Assembly (NCBI GenBank): GCA_015179025.1
Contig: WHUX01000238.1
Location: 1-64,000 of the forward strand
Direction: 5' to 3'
Length of the DNA stretch: 64,000 bases
Source of the DNA: Terfezia claveryi
Lineage: Eukaryota > Ascomycota > Pezizomycetes > Pezizales > Pezizaceae
A program made the position numbers and the translations under genes. Below are positions 22,615 to 32,590 of the stretch, piece by piece (positions within the stretch are counted from its first letter, which is position 1; each line of letters opens with the position of its first letter). The notes under the pieces are model-generated. The model was not told where the DNA came from. It made no database searches and saw nothing but the letters and a program-made list of their open reading frames with translations.

Positions 22615-22639
22615 AATTTTAGTTTAGATAAAAAGTACT

Positions 22640-23729
22640 TAGTTTAGTAAAGTATTCCAATATAGTAAAAGTATAAATAAGTTTAACTATATTAGCAACA
22701 TGAATATGTTACTCTTATAATACAATATTCTCTCTTACATAATATTTTATAGTATAATATCCTATAGAATAATATCTATATATATATATAGAGTTGTAAA
22801 TAATGTAGTATTACTAACAAAGCTATCAAAATATATGCTATAGTAGCACTTATAGTATGGCAATATCTGTGCCTGCTATAAGCATATTTAGCATATTGGA
22901 TTAAGATTCCCAAAATCTTGGGGAGGCATTGGTCCATTTGTAAAGGCATTGGTGGCTGCGATAACATATTCACAATACCTACTTACCCTCATGTCGGACT
23001 CCTATTTGTCTCTTTATTTGGTGTTTAATCACTCGCGCTATCTGCTTTCATACATATGCTTTGAGTGCGTTATGAATGTATATGCCATTTCGTAACGGCC
23101 CAGAACGATTTTCCGTGCAATTCCGCAACTGCCCTGGCAATTCCGAAATGGGCATGAGTATTATGCAACAACCATATGCACGACCATGTGGTAGCATACA
23201 ACATACTTATGTAGAAGTTGCGAAGTCAGTCAGGTCAAAACTGATTGTGCTTTGATTCAGTACAAAAAAAAGAACATCCATCTTATTCATCTACCCATGT
23301 CTGATACACACTACCGTAATGCAAGTCAATAAACCACATAAACCCATCCTAAGTGCCTCGAACGTTCCAAATACCTGATTCCTCCCAATTTCCTCGTTTA
23401 AAAGTTATACACAGCCACGAAAACACCTACTTATTCCGACAATTTAATACCCATCTTTCCTCTCTCTACCTTGACACAATTCCAACCCGAAACCTGGTGA
23501 CCTATAACAAAAGTAAAAAATGCGGGACAACAGAGGTTGTAAAAACCAATGATTATAAATGATACATGGGGTCAAAACCCAACCCGACCCAACAAGAGAT
23601 GAAAAGAGAAGACGTTAGAAATCCAAAGGAAAAAAATTGGATATTAATTATCATGAAATGAGCTGCGAGAGAAAAAAACAACAACTCCTCTCTCCAGTCT
23701 AGCTCCGAGGGGGAAGGGGATATGATATT
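22640..23729. other. Intergenic stretch
   Basis: AT-rich, with a short TATATATATA run near 22,780. No convincing gene on either strand. The right end should hold the HMG-CoA reductase 3' UTR. Confidence 0.5.
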
Positions 23730-26700
23730 TTACTTCATCCTCGTCATAGCCAACCCCGCAATCGCCGCAGCTGCCACTGCACCATTCGGCCCTGGTCCAG
23801 AGATTCCCGGTGCCGGAGTATTTACCCTAGTAGCCGGTTGACTTCTATTGTGCGCCATGTGGGACTTGACAAGGTGCCCAGCGGTCAATGCAGAGCAGAG
23901 TGAGAGCTCTCCAGCCAATACTGCCGAGGCAACTATCCTAGCGAGCATCCTTGAGTTATCACCAGGGTTTGTTGGGTGAGCACCACGGACTCCAAGGAGG
24001 TCGAGCATAGCGCCTTGAGGCTCAAGGATAGTACCACCGCCGATAGTGCCGACTTCGATGGAAGGCATAGAAATCGAGATTTGTAGAGCACCAGTAGATG
24101 GTCTGCTTATGTCAGTTTTTGTGTTTGTATGCGAGGATTCCAAAACTTACACCTTCTTCATTATGGTGATACAGTTACTGCTTTCAACGTTCTGTGCAGG
24201 GTCTTGACCTGTTGCCAAAAATAAGGCAGTGACAATATTTGCAGCGTGGGCGTTAAAGCCGCCAACACTTCCAGCCATTGCACTACCAATAAGATTCTTA
24301 TTGATATTCAACTCAACCAAGGCATCAACATCACACTTAAGGACAGACTTGACAACCTCCACAGGAATGATAGCTTCCGCCACGACTCCCTTTCCACGGC
24401 CTTCAATCCAATTGATAGCAGCCGGCTTCTTATCCGTGCAGTAGTTACCAGACACAGAGACAATTGACATATCATCAAACCCGCACTGCGTAGACATGAC
24501 ATGGAGAGCGTGTTCCACACCCTTGCTGATCATGTTCATCCCCATTGCATCACCGGTTGTCGTTCGGAATCGAATGTAAAGGAGGTTTCCAGCAAGAGCA
24601 GTCTTGACAGTTTGAAGACGAGCGAACCTGGAGGTGGAGTCGAATGCTTGTTTGATCGTAGATTGTCCTTGTTCCGAATCTAACCAATTCTTTGCAGCAC
24701 CAGCTTGCTTGATAGTAGGGAAAGATACACATGGCCCACGAGTCATACCATCACCAGTGAGGACAGTGGTAGCTCCACCCCCAGCGTTGATGGCCTTGCA
24801 ACCACGGGAAGTTGAAGCAACAAGGACACCTTCAGTGGTAGCCATGGGGATATAAAACTGCTTTCCGTCAATAATAAGAGGACCGGCAAGACCAAGAGGA
24901 ATTGGTAGATATCCAACGACATTCTCGCAACAGGCGCCTAAAACACGGTTGTAGTCGTAACCCTTGTATGGAAGAAGAGAGTTTTCAAGCTTTCCTGCAG
25001 TTTCAGACGCAAGAGGGCCCCTAGAAACAACAGCTCTGCGAACCTTCACAGCCCTGGTGGTATCTCCGAGCACTTTCTCCAGAGCGTAACCTGGTATCTT
25101 CTGTCGAAGGGAAAGCTCAATGGCCTCGGAATCGGTCAACTCACTGGCGCGCTTAGCCTCTAGCAGCTTAATGCATTCGGCTACCGTACGAGATGACTTC
25201 TCGGTGACACCGTTGGCTTGCTTTCCGCCCATAACAAGACCCTCATCGTCACTAAATTCTACTTCTCCTGGTGCGCTGTCGCCCCCACAAGTACAGTTGA
25301 CGGTTACAATCCTTTCGACCACGGTAGTATTTTCCTGCTCCTTTGTGCTAAAGGTAGAGCCCTCGGATCTGTCGAAACTCCATCTTGCAGCATTGAATAA
25401 GTAGGCATTGAGGATGACGCTAACGGCCAAAGCAAAGACAACCCATTTGCTCAACATAGGATTCTCCAGTGACTTGAGGAAACCTTCAATCTGAGATCCG
25501 AGATCTTCAAACTGTGCATCGTCCTGGGATGCCTCTGGTGACGGAAATGGAGCAACAATCTCCACAGATGGGTATTCAGATCCCTTCTCCATCAGTGTGT
25601 ATTCCAGGGGTTTCAACACAGTAACCACGGTCTCATCAGCCAAGGTGACTTTTAAGTTCTCCAGAGCAGGCCCAGCGACCTTCCAGACATTAACCTCGTC
25701 AAAGCTTGCAGTTAATCCAAACGTTTTCAGAGGCTGAACTGCACCCATATTCTTGTTCGCCGCCCCATGCTTTATTCCAAAGCCAAGGGGAATTCGCACA
25801 AAATTAAACAAATTGACCAAGACAAAGCCAATAACCATGCAGACCTTAAACTTGCTGACTCCAACTTCGGTATTCTTGCTGCCAAAAAATCCATTGGCGT
25901 AGGTATTTATGTCAGCTTTTCGGATATCATCGCTTCGAGCAACATTTTCAGCAACCCTACGACTAACACCATCTTCCTCGAGTGCTTTCCTAAGAGCAAC
26001 GTGCCGCTTAATCCTGTTAATCTCCAGCTTGATGGACAAAATTGCTGTGTAGAAAGTGAAAAGTAAAACGCAGTCGAAAAACAGAATCCAAGCAGCGAGG
26101 AAGCAAAACTGTCTTAAACCGCCCTGTACACCGGAGAAGACACCGAGAGTGAGAATTCCAATCTCAATCAAATAATCCCGGACGATAAGTGCACCCTTTT
26201 CCTTAACAGCGTCACTGACGGCATTACCAACGCCAGCCCCAGTGGCCTTGCCATTGATACTAGCGTTGAGAACTGCTTTTGTGAGGATAATTGGCTTCTC
26301 AAATCCAATAGTGATGACCAGAAATGGCAGCCCTTCTGAGAGCAGACGCATGTTGATGGGAACACCAAGTTTGTAGGTTGTAATTGCTGCAAAGAGGAAA
26401 CCGAACGTTGAAGAAAACAATACTGTGAAGGCAAGCCAGAAGTTTGATCCAAGTCGTCTCATTTGCAAGAAAAGCGAGAGAAAAGTTAGATGCATTGAGA
26501 GATACGCTACAGCCATGATGACGATGTCGAATGGATCCGCGTTCTATCACGAGTATCAGTAACGAACCTTCTAACGGAATATTGTACCAGGACGCACATT
26601 CAAAATTTCCCAGAAGTTCTTCCACATCTCCTGAATTGTATTAACGATGCCAGCCTGAAGGATCGCTCGGTAGTTTCGTGCATCTTTTGTTGCCACTATC

Positions 26701-27309
26701 CACTTCCTGCTATCCTTATTCCCCTCTGCCAATGAAGCTGGTATTTCGATGACTGAATTTGCGAACTCGCCTATTTTCTCGAAGGGTATTGAATATATAT
26801 GTGTATTGTCGGTGGAAGAAACCAGCATTACAGATGATGAGGTCGGTATCATCGGTAATGGCGAGTTTGAGCTGCTAGAAGCGGGGAAACTGAGAGGCAA
26901 GAGAGCAAACTTAGGTCGTTTCTATTAACGTGCCATGATTAGTCTTTGAGTAGTCTAATACTGCCACAATTGTCAAAGGAGTTGGATTCTCAAAGTGAAC
27001 ATAAGCCCTCTGCAAGACACCTACCTCGAAACCACTGATCTGTCCTACTTCCTTCCATCGCCCATCCTCTAAAATGACACTTTTCCTACCATACCCCAAG
27101 TTCACCACGCCATCTCGACTTCCCCCGAAACCCTCAAACAACGAATTCTCTAGAATGCTGACGTATGTCGTACTCGCAAGAAGACCAATGCAAACAATAG
27201 TGTGAATTGGATGTGAACAAGCCCTCTTGGAAATCCCGAGTAAAGGGGGTGTGATGAAATCCCATCTGGAACGCACCGTACTCTCCGCTCCAAACAAGCG
27301 GGAGAGCAT
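23730..27309 (-). CDS. HMG1: 3-hydroxy-3-methylglutaryl-CoA reductase
   Basis: Catalyses NADPH-dependent reduction of HMG-CoA to mevalonate, the committed step of sterol synthesis, in the ER membrane. Four exons on the minus strand (27,309-26,930; 26,889-26,598; 26,543-24,151; 24,102-23,730) with 40-, 54- and 48-bp introns give 1,145 residues, normal for fungi. The N-terminus has a first membrane segment ([15 protein letters not shown]). Exon 3 opens with the sterol-sensing multi-span region ([19 protein letters not shown]). The catalytic domain has Glu in TTEG (about 795), DAMGMNM, Lys in DKKPAAINW (about 930), Asp in GQDPAQN (about 1005), GTIGGG, and His in SHMAHNR (about 1106). All key residues are present. 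A MITE lies within 60 bp upstream of the ATG. Confidence 0.95.
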
Positions 27310-27367
27310 TTTTATAAGCGATAGTGTTGCTTCCCGAAGTTAGTTTGTCGTCAATAACGGGTAAGCG

Positions 27368-27466
27368 TAGCCTCGTACAAACCGGTCTGTTGTCTGGTCT
27401 GTTGCTCCGGGGGCAGTTGCGAGGTCACGAACGCTACAAAAATATTAACCTTGGGGGACGAGGCTA
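27368..27466. mobile_element. 99-bp MITE with 9-bp target duplication in the HMGR promoter
   Basis: Inverted ends TAGCCTCGT / ACGAGGCTA, flanked by GGGTAAGCG (27,359-27,367) and GGGTGAGCG (27,467-27,475). The interior shares GCGAGGTCACGAAC and ACAAA with the copy at 31,500. A 9-bp duplication is typical of Mutator-like elements. It lies 58 bp upstream of the HMGR start codon. Confidence 0.8.
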
Positions 27467-27475
27467 GGGTGAGCG

Positions 27476-29694
27476 GTCCCTCACCTTAGACAAGAAATAT
27501 TTAAATCTTGGAATAAAGTCCTAGCGAATTAAACCCAATCAATTCAGGTTCGTACCAAATGTTCTACAAACAAAAGTTTGAAGATCGTTTGTTGTTGATG
27601 AGGCAACGCACGATGACGCCTGTATCCGCGTTTTTTTCTTTTTAGATGTTACGATGGGAATTGTTGATCAAAGGCAATGAGAAACAAAACAACCTGGTCC
27701 TCGGCTTCGGCTATTGATAGGACCAAAGGGCGAATGGTTGGTGCTCTTGGTGTTAAAGTCCAATTGCAATTGCCCGCCAGAGTCCCTCTTGCGTGATATA
27801 TGTATATTGTCCTGAGAGTAGGGAAAGGAAATATATAAAGGGGTCACAAGGGAGGTCGATAACAGCGTGGGAGCCCCAACTCTGGTAGGTAGTACCAGGT
27901 TCTCTTACCAGCAAGAGTGGCACAGACCAGTTTTGCCGAGGAGGGTGACACACTATCATCCTCGACGCGAAAAATCCTTATATCCCTCCGCCAAACCAGC
28001 AAAGGAATATTCGAAGGCATTGCCTTCATCTAAAAATCTAGGTGACCCCCGATTGGCAGAGCTGTGCAGCTCTGTGCAGCTCTGTGCAGCTCTGCTGCGC
28101 GGTGTGATCGACAGGCACTAACCTACACAGAATCGAGACTAGCATTAACACTCCCCCAGCAGCATACTGTAACATTGCGGGCCACAAAGTAGTCAAGAGT
28201 GCATTTGACTGAAAATGATAAAGACCGATAAAGGCCTTCCCCGTCACATATACCAAGTAGGTACCTATTCACCTTCATAGAATACGTACGCACGTTTTGC
28301 ACCCGCATATGTAGGTCGGTGCCACGCACTGAACGTACACTCACGGGTGCAAAGTACTCCGCATATCTAAAGCGGCCCTAACCTGGAGTTATTGAATCAT
28401 AAGTTGTCCAGTTTCTCTGTACTGCGATTGATGAACATTTTCAGCAATACATGGGTACCATTTTGAGGGTGATATACCGGTATCGATATCGATGTTCAAA
28501 AGTAGTGCGATATGTTCTTGCTGTACGCAAATAACGATCCGTGTTTCATATCTTAGAAGGGTTGTCGCGCCAGACTATTGCCGCAATAATGTCTCGAAAT
28601 TTGCTCCTTATGGCACCAGTGGCAGTACCGGCGCTAGAGAATCAAGGTGTTCTTCCGCCATTGTTACTTAAGACATAGGCTGCACGCCTGTGGCGACGAT
28701 CATGGTGATGATTATAGTGATGAATCTAGGTTATCTACATGTGCGGACTAATAATCATTGCTTATTTGAATTCTTAGTGCTGGCCTGATGTGTTCTCGTG
28801 CCCGGGAACAAGTGGGGGTTTCCAGGTTAGACTGGTATTTTTAATCAAAGTCTGCTTCATGAGCACATATATGTACATATAACATATATATGTGCAGATG
28901 CTAATAGCTACCTTGAAAATCAATAAAAAAACACTCTGGCGGTTGATGGTCACGTGGGTTTGAATATCAGCCTAGGACCGGTACCTATACCTTATTCCTA
29001 AAATAGGGCATGTGTGGGGGCCTGTGCATGCATCAGCATCATCTTCAAAGAGAGGCTAATTGGCATCGTCATTCTCTCACCTGACGAGAAACATAGAGAT
29101 TTGGGGTGCTGAGACCAGAGATTGCGCCGTCTATGGTATGGAGTTGTAGGCTAGGGTGTTTCTACGGTATCGTAGCAAGTTGTAGTCATTTAGCAACAAT
29201 GCTTTACGACCTATGCCCTCATGAAGGCTAGTCTGGTATGAAGGCAGCCTCGTGCCATAAGGACTCTATTTTCGACACAGGCAAGACACCTCGCTACTTT
29301 GAACAGTAATATCGCTCATGATCAAATCTTTCCATATGCATGTGCTGTGCCAACTGGATGTGACGCTCCCAGTACCTTGGTTAGATATAGGCTAGCGGCA
29401 GGTGAGATTCAGGAAGTAAGGGTATATGGCAATAGACCGCATGACAGCGGGAAGCAGCGGCTATCGTCTGCTTCAGATCCAATGGGCAGAATTCCGTTTT
29501 GAGACCTTGAGGGAGCGCACTGTTAGAAGTGACTGAAATATTCTTGGTAATCAAGCCGAATTCAATCTACATCACACGCCCTTCCTATACACTTATAACG
29601 TCAACAGTGGCCAGTATTACGGCATCCACTGGCCGGGACACAGGTAACCGGTCGCTATCCCTTCAAATCCTTTCGCCTAGCAACCCTTGATGTT
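27476..29694. other. Intergenic stretch without a recognised gene
   Basis: Short frames on both strands show no family features. 28,063-28,097 is a small tandem of GCAGCTCTGTG. 28,866-28,896 is an AT-rich near-palindrome around CACATATATGT. No tRNA was found by eye. Confidence 0.5.
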
Positions 29695-29973
29695 TCATCC
29701 CGAACTGACAGGCGGAATAATGGCCACCTCATCCCCATCCTGAATCACCACTTCCCCCTCAATCATGTCGTGTCTGTCCCCACCAGTGATATCAACGTAC
29801 TTAAAGTTCACAGTGACGTGGCAGCTCCCCAAGACATTCTCTGTGATCCCAGCATATTTCTCCTCCAGGACGTAAAATAGTTTCGAGATCGGGAGCGGGG
29901 CTGGAAGGACTTCATATGATCGAGAGGTATAGCTCGCGCAGGCAGCGAAATAAAGAATTGTAAATGTTGACAT
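29695..29973 (-). CDS. Molybdopterin synthase small (sulfur-carrier) subunit, MoaD/MOCS2A
   Basis: 92 residues, no intron. It is a ubiquitin-fold sulfur carrier that pairs with MOCS2B to put sulfur into precursor Z, making molybdopterin for nitrate reductase and related enzymes. Visible are the N-terminal strand MSTFTILYFAACAS, a helix with LFYVLEEKY, VNFKYVD, and the family's C-terminal stretch GDEVAIIPPV. The protein ends Ser-Ser-Gly instead of the Gly-Gly of human and bacterial members; the terminal Gly that carries the thiocarboxylate is kept. Length is normal. Confidence 0.8.
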   Translation of the reverse strand: MSTFTILYFAACASYTSRSYEVLPAPLPISKLFYVLEEKYAGITENVLGSCHVTVNFKYVDITGGDRHDMIEGEVVIQDGDEVAIIPPVSSG

Positions 29974-31499
29974 CTTTGAAGAGGCATCAGTACAATCGAT
30001 GACTTAGGGTGAAGGAGCGATAGCTTACCTTCGAATCCTTGAACTTTGATAAGGTTTGATACTTACGGATGGCCCAATTTTATCAGAAGGTCACACCTAC
30101 AAGGTTTCTTCGGCCCGAAGAGACAGGGAACTGTTCTAGTCTGATGAGACCGGCCTCCGGATGCCTACCCGTGGAATTCACCGAGCCACGAATATATACA
30201 AATTCAGTCTGTGGGGAAAGCTCTTAAATGGTAAGACTCTGGAGTGCTTGCTATACTCCTGGTAGAGGATAATAGGGAAGGGGTATATCTGCAGAGTTGC
30301 GCAGTCTCATGAAGATGATTCACAGTGGCTTATACCGTAGTATTAGTCTGGTTGCACTACCGTAGCATATGGTCAGATGTTCCTTGCTTCTTTATTTTTA
30401 CTTCCAATCTCAAGGTATGTTGCCGGCAATAAGGAACTGATCGGAGGTTGATATCTTTGAACTTTTCTAACTCCACAACCACAACATATCTAAATCATTA
30501 AATGAAAGCGTATATGGGTATAACTATGTTTGTAGAGGAAGGCTTCGCTTTTAGAATAAAAAAAAAGGAAAACTGAAGAAGTTATAAGAGAGAGATTTTA
30601 TATGAGAGAATTGAGATTTTACATGCCAAGAGGTACAGTACATAGTAGACTAACCTAAATAAGAAAAGAAAGATGACTAAGCTAGCTAGCTTGCGACATG
30701 AACGCTCCTTAATCCATTTTGACACCCATCAATCAATGCACTCATAATTTGCTGACATTTATTATAGAAACGTCAGATTGTCAGTTCAGATGCAGAGTTC
30801 AATGGTATCTCGTAAACCTTGTGAAGAGTATTCACAGTTATTTCGTTTAGCAGCAGCCCAAAAGAACTCAATGAAGTTCAACTCAGAATGGAATTTTAGG
30901 ATAAAACAAAACTAAATGACCATGTGCTTCTGTAAAGAACCTCGTTCCAAATGTAAACATTATCGTGCACAGCATGTCTGATTAGTAGGGTCAATACAAG
31001 CTGGCCTACAACTGAGTTACAACTGAGTTTCATTGCAGGTCGCCATAAATCAGCTCCTCTCCTGTATCCTCCAGCTCAAGAACCCCCGGGTTTTCTGTTG
31101 ACATTGAGCATGTTGAATTGCATATGTGGCAGCCCGACTGGCTCTCTTTTTCCTGGTCAGCCGGTGGCCTCTATAGGATATATTAGTTAAACTATTTCCA
31201 GAATACATGCTATACAGATATCGGGAATCATAGTAGTTACCTTTAGATTTGAAGTTCGGGCACTCGGTTTGCTCTAGGTCTTCGGAATCGTAAGTTGTGA
31301 AGAGCTAAAGGTATGCTACGCATGGTGTGCATGTGTTATGGGTGCGTGTAATTAGTTCTGTGTCGCTTTTTGCTGTCGGATGTGACGAGCTGCACTGCAT
31401 GATGTCTATTTCAAACTTATTTTGCTAGTTTGATGTCTATTCCCTATAATAATTAGTTTTGTTTTCAAGATTCATCGAATACGGTATGTAGGTACTCCG
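29974..31499. other. Intergenic stretch
   Basis: Upstream DNA of the MOCS2A-like gene followed by gene-free sequence. The only clear structure is TAGTCTGGTTGCAC at 30,344-30,357 between two near-identical 11-mers (TACCGTAGTAT, TACCGTAGCAT). Confidence 0.5.
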
Positions 31500-31572
31500 T
31501 AGCCTCGTAGCAACCAGTCTGTTGTATATGGGGGAGTTACGAGGTCACGAACCACAAATGGGTACGAGGCTA
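31500..31572. mobile_element. 73-bp MITE, second copy of the 9-bp-duplication family
   Basis: Inverted ends TAGCCTCGTA / TACGAGGCTA, flanked by GGTACTCCG (31,491-31,499) and GGTACTCCA (31,573-31,581). The interior ACGAGGTCACGAACCACAAA matches the copy at 27,368. A run of about 22 A follows at 31,620. Confidence 0.8.
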
Positions 31573-31764
31573 GGTACTCCAGATAATTTACGGAACCGCC
31601 AACAAGAGCGCCAAGGAATCAAAAAAAAAAAAAAAAAAAAAACTCACCCAATTGGAACTTTTTTAAATTGGCGGCCCGGGCCGCTCATGTCCTGCACACG
31701 TGTGTTATGTAGGGTAAGGCACGTTTGGCGTTTTGCCGAATTTTAAAAATAGTAACCTACTGTA

Positions 31765-31943
31765 CCGGGAAAACTGGTGAATAAGAGCCCTTGTCAATAT
31801 CCCTTTAATTGTAGCAGCGTTACTACTTGTCGCAAGATAGGCAGACTTCTCTACACGATTGTGACTTACTTTACCGCTGTGTCACTGATTCTACTGTTGT
31901 GATTCACTTTTTGACAAGGGCTCTTATTCACCAATTTTCCCGG
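31765..31943. mobile_element. 179-bp MITE with 33-bp inverted repeats and TA duplication
   Basis: 31,765-31,797 and 31,911-31,943 are inverted repeats with one mismatch, starting CCGGGAAAA and containing GAATAAGAGCCC. TA lies on both sides (31,763-31,764; 31,944-31,945), as for Tc1/mariner MITEs. The interior repeats GTGACTTACT/GTCACTGATT/GTGATTCACT-like units. No coding capacity. Confidence 0.85.
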
Positions 31944-31945
31944 TA

Positions 31946-32590
31946 GTATGTATGTACATGTATTGTAGCAAACATGTCTCATAACCAATAATTATCCAGA
32001 GTATATCTTTAGTGATCACCCGACTGGTGGGTGTAAGGTAAATTCCTTCACCAAACAGAAATTTCTAGTGCGCTGGGAAGTCTATTGGATATGTCAGAGA
32101 GTTACCCTGACATGGCCGATCGCGATCCACACGCTGGACAGGTAAGAGGGTACTCTAATAAAGGCATTGGCAAGGGAAAGATCACAGGGTCCAGTAGTCT
32201 TGTTGGGTTAATCGTGCCCGTTGATCACGCAATGATTTGTCGTACCGGTAGTCTGGTTGGAGCTCTTTGTAGATTGGATGATTACTCAAATGGGATTTTT
32301 GCTGATTCAGGGTAACTGAGAAACCAACCAATAGCCTTTGCCAGGTTCAAAAACGGAAAAAAAATATATCGTATTTCTTTGGTGCCGATACCGGTACCTC
32401 ATTTTCCTAAATGGGTCCGATTATATAACGCAAAATATAAAATCATACTGCGGAAACATACTATAAAGCACAAAAGAACCACATTATAAGAGCCGGAAAC
32501 CAATCACCCATTGTTTCTACTGCTGAATCGACCATCCTGAAACCCGTATAGAAAACGCCATATGTCTCATCAACTACCTGAATACCAAAA
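31946..32590. other. Intergenic stretch, SEC18 3' side
   Basis: No recognised gene. A 76-codon plus frame at 32,085 has no family features. Confidence 0.5.

Noticed and set aside
28060..28100. Possible tRNA or structured RNA
   Set aside because: It is a tandem of GCAGCTCTGTG; no cloverleaf or B box. No convincing tRNA was found by eye anywhere in the window.
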